Shown piece by piece: positions 59,713 through 64,000 of a stretch of DNA of 64,000 nt. The notes under the pieces were generated by a model. The model did not search any database, was not told the origin of the DNA, and was given only the letters and a program-made list of their open reading frames with translations. The DNA lies in assembly GCA_947643165.1 (NCBI GenBank), contig CANRVB010000001.1, forward strand, positions 62,001 through 126,000, in the 5' to 3' direction. Position 1 is the first letter of the stretch; every line of letters begins with the position of its first letter. Made by a program: the position numbers and the translations under genes. Source of the stretch: an uncultured Porphyromonadaceae bacterium. Lineage in GTDB: Bacteria > Bacteroidota > Bacteroidia > Bacteroidales > Muribaculaceae.

Positions 59713-60699
59713 ATGACACAGACAAGAAGAGACTTCCTGCGCACATCCATCATAGGCGCAGCCGGACTGGGCATAATCTCATCCATACCCGCAAAGCTGA
59801 TAGCCGCCGAGGCCACCGACCGGATCCCCGTCAGGAAAATCAAACCCATAGCAGGCAAAAAGGCAAAACGAGTGCTGATGATATCGCTCGACGGCATACG
59901 CACCGACGGATTCGAGCAAGCCAACACGCCTAACCTCGACCGCCTCATGGCCGACGGCGCCCTCTCGATGAACACACGCGTGGTAATGCCATCGGTCACC
60001 CAAGCCAACTGGATGAGCCACCTCAGCTCGTCGGGACCCGAAATACACGGCGTCGACTCAAACGACTGGCTCCTGGCCAAACATTCCCTCGACCCCGTAG
60101 TAGCCGACAGCGACGGATACTTCCCCACCATATTCAAAGTACTCAAGGACGAGGTCCCCGGAGTCAAGACAGCATTCTACTACAACTGGGCCCCACTGAT
60201 CAACCCCTACAACACCCGGTATCTCGACGTAGCCCGATTTGAAGAAAACGACCAGTATCTCGACAACTACGCCCACGCCCTCCAGTTCATGAAGGACAAC
60301 CGCGACAACCCCACCGTAGTGTTCCTCTACTCCGTACATACCGACCATGCAGGCCACAAACACAAATGGATGTCGCCCGAATACATAGCCAGCATCGAAG
60401 AAGCCGACGTAAACATAGGCCATCTGCTCGACTCCATGAAAGAAGCCGGAATATACGATGACACACACTTCATGTTTATCACCGACCACGGCGGCATAGG
60501 ATACGGACACGGAGGCATGAGCCCCCAGGAAATGATAGTACCCTGGGGCATAACAGGCCCCGGCATAGCACGTGGACTGAAAATCACCGAACCAAACAAC
60601 ACCGTCAACACCGCCTCTACCATACTCGCCCTGTTCGGCCTACAGCAGCCCGACTGCTGGACAGGCGAAATTCCGGCATCGATCATCGCCAAACGCTGA
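59713..60699 (+). CDS. Tat-exported alkaline phosphatase/type I phosphodiesterase-family protein
   Basis: TRRDFLRTSIIGAAGLG twin-arginine signal; MISLDGIRTDGFEQANTPNLDRLMADGA; FITDHGGIGYGHGG. Confidence 0.85.
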   Translation: MTQTRRDFLRTSIIGAAGLGIISSIPAKLIAAEATDRIPVRKIKPIAGKKAKRVLMISLDGIRTDGFEQANTPNLDRLMADGALSMNTRVVMPSVTQANWMSHLSSSGPEIHGVDSNDWLLAKHSLDPVVADSDGYFPTIFKVLKDEVPGVKTAFYYNWAPLINPYNTRYLDVARFEENDQYLDNYAHALQFMKDNRDNPTVVFLYSVHTDHAGHKHKWMSPEYIASIEEADVNIGHLLDSMKEAGIYDDTHFMFITDHGGIGYGHGGMSPQEMIVPWGITGPGIARGLKITEPNNTVNTASTILALFGLQQPDCWTGEIPASIIAKR

Positions 60700-60805
60700 C
60701 CCCCGCATGAGAAAATACATCCTTTCGGCACTCAATCCCTGGCCCGTCTGATCAAGTGACGCCCAGCCGACTGCCGATACGGTTCCACCATCTCCCACTA
60801 AGCAT

Positions 60806-60841
60806 CTCCCCCAAAAATTTGCCATGCATTATTTGGGGGAG
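60806..60841. terminator. Stem-loop downstream of the phosphodiesterase gene
   Basis: CTCCCCCAAA ... TTTGGGGGAG. Confidence 0.5.
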
Positions 60842-60880
60842 CTGCTTCCATATTGTTTTGATATGAAGTTAGCAGCAAGT

Positions 60881-60925
60881 GTTTCCCGTTTTCCGCTTTA
60901 CATGGGAAAACGGAAAACATGGAAG
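60881..60925 (-). repeat. Solitary diverged copy of the 53.7-54.5 kb repeat core, opposite orientation
   Basis: Minus strand CTTCCATGTTTTCCGTTTTCCCATGTAAAGCGGAAAACGGGAAAC, preceded by TAGCG and CACGACAC as in the array, followed by AC. Confidence 0.7.
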
Positions 60926-60963
60926 CGCTACGCCAGCCGTAGTGTCGTGATGGTATGGATGCG

Positions 60964-61002
60964 GATATGTCCGGCCACATGAATACTGTAACCGGACATA
61001 TC
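60964..61002. terminator. Stem-loop downstream of glutamine synthetase
   Basis: GATATGTCCGG ... CCGGACATATC, 11 bp perfect arms. Confidence 0.5.
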
Positions 61003-61040
61003 TGTATATTGCAGTATGACAGTCTCCGCACTATGGCCGC

Positions 61041-62543
61041 TCAGCCACAGTGCCAGTATTTCCTGACCACAGCCATCATCCGGTCCTGATCGCCGCCGAT
61101 ATTATCGCGGAGCGACGCGTCATCGTATGCTCTGAGCTTACTGATTATCCCGTCGACAAGCTCGGGCGAGAACACACCGCGGGCCTCGAAAACGCCACGC
61201 TGCGCCTCCAGTGCCTTTGCCGAGGCCACACAGCTGTCGGGCAACGACTTGAGCCGGGCCAGCTTATCCTTATTTTCGTCATTGTGGATATTGACGCTCA
61301 CATACATCTCATCGGCACGCCTGAGCGCATCCTCCATCTCAAAGCCCGTACGCGCGGCCACAACCATGGCTGCTATAAGCTGGTAGATGTCGGCCGAACA
61401 GTCGGCGCTTCTCAGCTCCACAGTCTGCTTCTGCGGAGCCGACGATCCATGGGCGGCCTCCAGCGGATTGGCCTGAGAGCACATGTCGTTGCCGCCGGTC
61501 CAGCCCAAGGGCACGCGCACAAGCACCGACCTGTTTCTGTCGCCCCAGCATACCGACGTAGGAGCCTCCTGATGAGGCACAAGACGCAGGTAGCTCGTGG
61601 GCACCTTGTTGCCCATAGCCGTTATGGCATCGGCATGCTCCAGTATGCCGGCTATCGCCTTTCTGGCTATGTCGCTCAGCTTGCCGTGATCGGTCATCAT
61701 ATTCTCGTTGCCCTTCATCACCTTGAAGTGTATGTGCAGGCCGCTTCCGGCCTTACCTGCCGTGATCTTGGGCGCGAATGTCACATCATAGCCCTTCTTG
61801 GCTCCCAACGTACGTATTATCCATTTGGCTATCATCAGATTGTCGGCGGCTTCCTGTGCCGGTATTGGCAGAAACTCAATTTCGTTCTGCTCATATATCT
61901 TACCGTCGATAGTGAAATTACCCACCTCATTGTGGCCATACTTTATCTGACCTCCGGCTTCGGCTATCAGCGCCATGCACTCTGTTCTGAATTCATTGAA
62001 CTTGGCATAGGGCGATGACTCGTGATAACCCTTCTGGTCATTGGCGCCAAACAGACCCGTATCCTCCGAGATGACATAATATTCCAGCTCACCCATGGCA
62101 TGGAAGTCCATGCCGGTCACCTCTCTGAACGACTCGCAGGCCTTACGGAGGGTGTATTCGGGCGACGAATGGAGCGGCTTGCCCTCCTTGTCGAAAAACG
62201 AAGCCAGCATCGTCAGTGTCGGGATCTCCGCAAACGGATCGACAAACGCCGTGGAGTAGCGGGGTATCACGTACAGATCGCTGTTGCCGGCCTCGATGAA
62301 GGGGAACAGGCTCGACCCGTCGACACGCTCGCCATAGGTAAGTATCGACTCCAGATATTCCTCGGAGTTGATGACGAAGTTGAGCGTCTTCAGACGGTTG
62401 TCATCTGCCGGATACATGAAATTGACCATCCTGATGCCGTTCTCCTTCACAAAATTTATCAGATCGGCCTTTCTTATCTCCGACTTGTCCTTACGGAGGT
62501 AGGCCACAACTTTATTAGGGTTTAGATTTAAGCTTTTGTCCAT
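61041..62543 (-). CDS. Glutamine synthetase family protein
   Basis: MGELEYYVISED; KAGSGLHIHFKVMKGNENMM; SYLRLVPHQEAPTSVCWGDRNRSVLVRVP; start placed at MDKSLNLNPNK. Confidence 0.9.
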   Translation of the reverse strand: MDKSLNLNPNKVVAYLRKDKSEIRKADLINFVKENGIRMVNFMYPADDNRLKTLNFVINSEEYLESILTYGERVDGSSLFPFIEAGNSDLYVIPRYSTAFVDPFAEIPTLTMLASFFDKEGKPLHSSPEYTLRKACESFREVTGMDFHAMGELEYYVISEDTGLFGANDQKGYHESSPYAKFNEFRTECMALIAEAGGQIKYGHNEVGNFTIDGKIYEQNEIEFLPIPAQEAADNLMIAKWIIRTLGAKKGYDVTFAPKITAGKAGSGLHIHFKVMKGNENMMTDHGKLSDIARKAIAGILEHADAITAMGNKVPTSYLRLVPHQEAPTSVCWGDRNRSVLVRVPLGWTGGNDMCSQANPLEAAHGSSAPQKQTVELRSADCSADIYQLIAAMVVAARTGFEMEDALRRADEMYVSVNIHNDENKDKLARLKSLPDSCVASAKALEAQRGVFEARGVFSPELVDGIISKLRAYDDASLRDNIGGDQDRMMAVVRKYWHCG

Positions 62544-62756
62544 AAACTGTGTTTTTGGGTTAGCCCCGTGTCGTTCGTTACAGAGGCACACGGCAAATGT
62601 AACCATAATTATGCTTTCAGACAAGCGTTTATGCTTTATAACAGCTTTTTATGGCCAACGCACGCTGTCAGGCCGCCAACTGCATGGACAGCCGGCTTTA
62701 CAATTACATATTTTTTAATTATCTTTGGCAATCAAAAGCCATCAATTGTCCACATC

Positions 62757-63716
62757 ATGCAACTACGCTCCTGCTCACTGGCCATCGCCATAGCCACCTC
62801 GCTGATAGCATCCATACTATCCTCATCATGCGGCAGCGCCGTGAAGGCCGGCCGTCAGCCACGCCACCTCTCGGTGCTCTCCTGGAACATATGGCATGCC
62901 GGACATACCAAATATTACGGCAGCAAAGCCTGCGACGGTATCATCGGTATCCTGAAAGAATCGCAGGCCGACGTCATACTGATGGTCGAGACTTACGGCG
63001 CCTCACAGATGGTGGCCGATTCTCTGGGCTACGACCACTACCTCATCTCTGACAACCTCTGCATATACAGCCGGTATCCTATCACCGGCCGATATACGTT
63101 TCCCGACTCCATCAGCACATTCAACTTCGGAGGCATCGAAATCAATGTCGACGGACAGCCCGTCAGGATATTCGACACCTGGATCCATTACCTCCCCGAT
63201 GAACGGCTCACCCCTACACACCTCTCAGAGCAGGAAATTATCGATTGGGAGAAAAGCGGAACCCGCGACGAGGAGATCAACACCATCATCGCCACTCTTG
63301 AGCCAATGATGGCCGACACCGACAGCATACCCATTATAATAGGTGGCGACTTCAACAGCCATTCGCATCTTGACTGGACAGAAGCCACTAAAGATATGTA
63401 CCGCCACGGCGGAGCCGTCGTTGCATGGCCAGTATCAGTAGCGATGACTTGGGCAGGGTTTATCGACAGCTTCCGGGAGATAAATCCCGACCCGGCCAAG
63501 AAACTCGGTGTCACATGGATCACTGAAGCCGACTCCGTAGAGACACCCCACCGGTCAGACCGCATAGACTTCATCTACTACAAAGGCCGGAATATCAAAG
63601 CCGTAGACTCGGAATGCTATGACAACCTCCTCGGCGAGCCATTCACATTCAACGGCAAGCAATTCTTCTACGCTTCGGACCACGGCTTTGTCCTCACCCG
63701 CTTCCAGCTCGACTGA
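62757..63716 (+). CDS. Endonuclease/exonuclease/phosphatase-family lipoprotein
   Basis: Lipobox-like SILSSSCGS; LSVLSWNIWHAG; GGDFNSHSHLDWTEATKDM; DRIDFIYY; ASDHGFV. Confidence 0.85.
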   Translation: MQLRSCSLAIAIATSLIASILSSSCGSAVKAGRQPRHLSVLSWNIWHAGHTKYYGSKACDGIIGILKESQADVILMVETYGASQMVADSLGYDHYLISDNLCIYSRYPITGRYTFPDSISTFNFGGIEINVDGQPVRIFDTWIHYLPDERLTPTHLSEQEIIDWEKSGTRDEEINTIIATLEPMMADTDSIPIIIGGDFNSHSHLDWTEATKDMYRHGGAVVAWPVSVAMTWAGFIDSFREINPDPAKKLGVTWITEADSVETPHRSDRIDFIYYKGRNIKAVDSECYDNLLGEPFTFNGKQFFYASDHGFVLTRFQLD

Positions 63717-63753
63717 AACATAACATCAACCACATAGCTCTTTCCTCACCATC

Positions 63754-64000
63754 ATGACAGCAAAACTCCTCACAATCTCCCTCTTAGGGCTTTTGAGTTC
63801 ATTTTCCGTCTCAGCCCAGTCGGTTTCGGCCGATCCATGTCAGATTGGCTCCAGAAGCCTGCCTGTCCCGCAGTTTCATTCTTTACGGATTGCTGCCGAC
63901 AGCCTTGTGCCACAATATTCCACATCGTTCATATCAGCCGGCAATTCCACATCGCTTATCCCGCCCTCAGCTTGGACTCCCGGAATAAGCATTTCAGACT
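63754..64000 (+). CDS. Partial ORF, exported protein of unknown function (runs off the window)
   Basis: ATG at 63754; MTAKLLTISLLGLLSSFSVSAQSVSADPCQIGSRSLPVPQ; open to the window end. Confidence 0.6.
   Translation, partial: MTAKLLTISLLGLLSSFSVSAQSVSADPCQIGSRSLPVPQFHSLRIAADSLVPQYSTSFISAGNSTSLIPPSAWTPGISISD

Overview
The window is chromosomal DNA from a Bacteroidales bacterium, possibly Muribaculaceae-like. This is judged from protein content and from promoters of the TTTG-N19-21-TAnnTTTG type. It is mostly housekeeping: gyrB, rnr, folB, kdsB, dsbD, mazG, topB, ndh, pgk, pyrF, prfA, rpmE2, fabF, acpP, nadD, gmk, tsaB, a fumarase, aspartate 4-decarboxylase and a glutamine synthetase. It also holds three secreted glycan or phosphate enzymes (GH27, GH31 and a MINPP-like phosphatase), two ABC systems and one tRNA-Thr(CGT). 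I found no CRISPR array, prophage, insertion sequence or recognisable defence island. The strongest unexplained structure is a non-coding array at 53686-54521, between a divergent GntR/ABC operon and a nitroreductase gene. It has five structured units with a 188-201 bp period. Each unit has a permuted inverted repeat core, X-Y-ACGGA-X'-C-Y' (X about 14 bp, Y 7 bp), whose arms change together between units. A diverged, oppositely oriented solitary copy with matching flanks lies near 60.9 kb, so this looks like a dispersed repeat family. Other points worth checking are a hairpin at the predicted 5' end of the gyrB mRNA, a flavin reductase-rubredoxin-rubrerythrin-rubredoxin fusion, a GH31 enzyme with dockerin-like and cohesin-like C-terminal modules, and a G-run frameshift in a phosphoethanolamine-transferase-like gene. 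All calls come from reading the sequence and the supplied ORFs; no database search was run.
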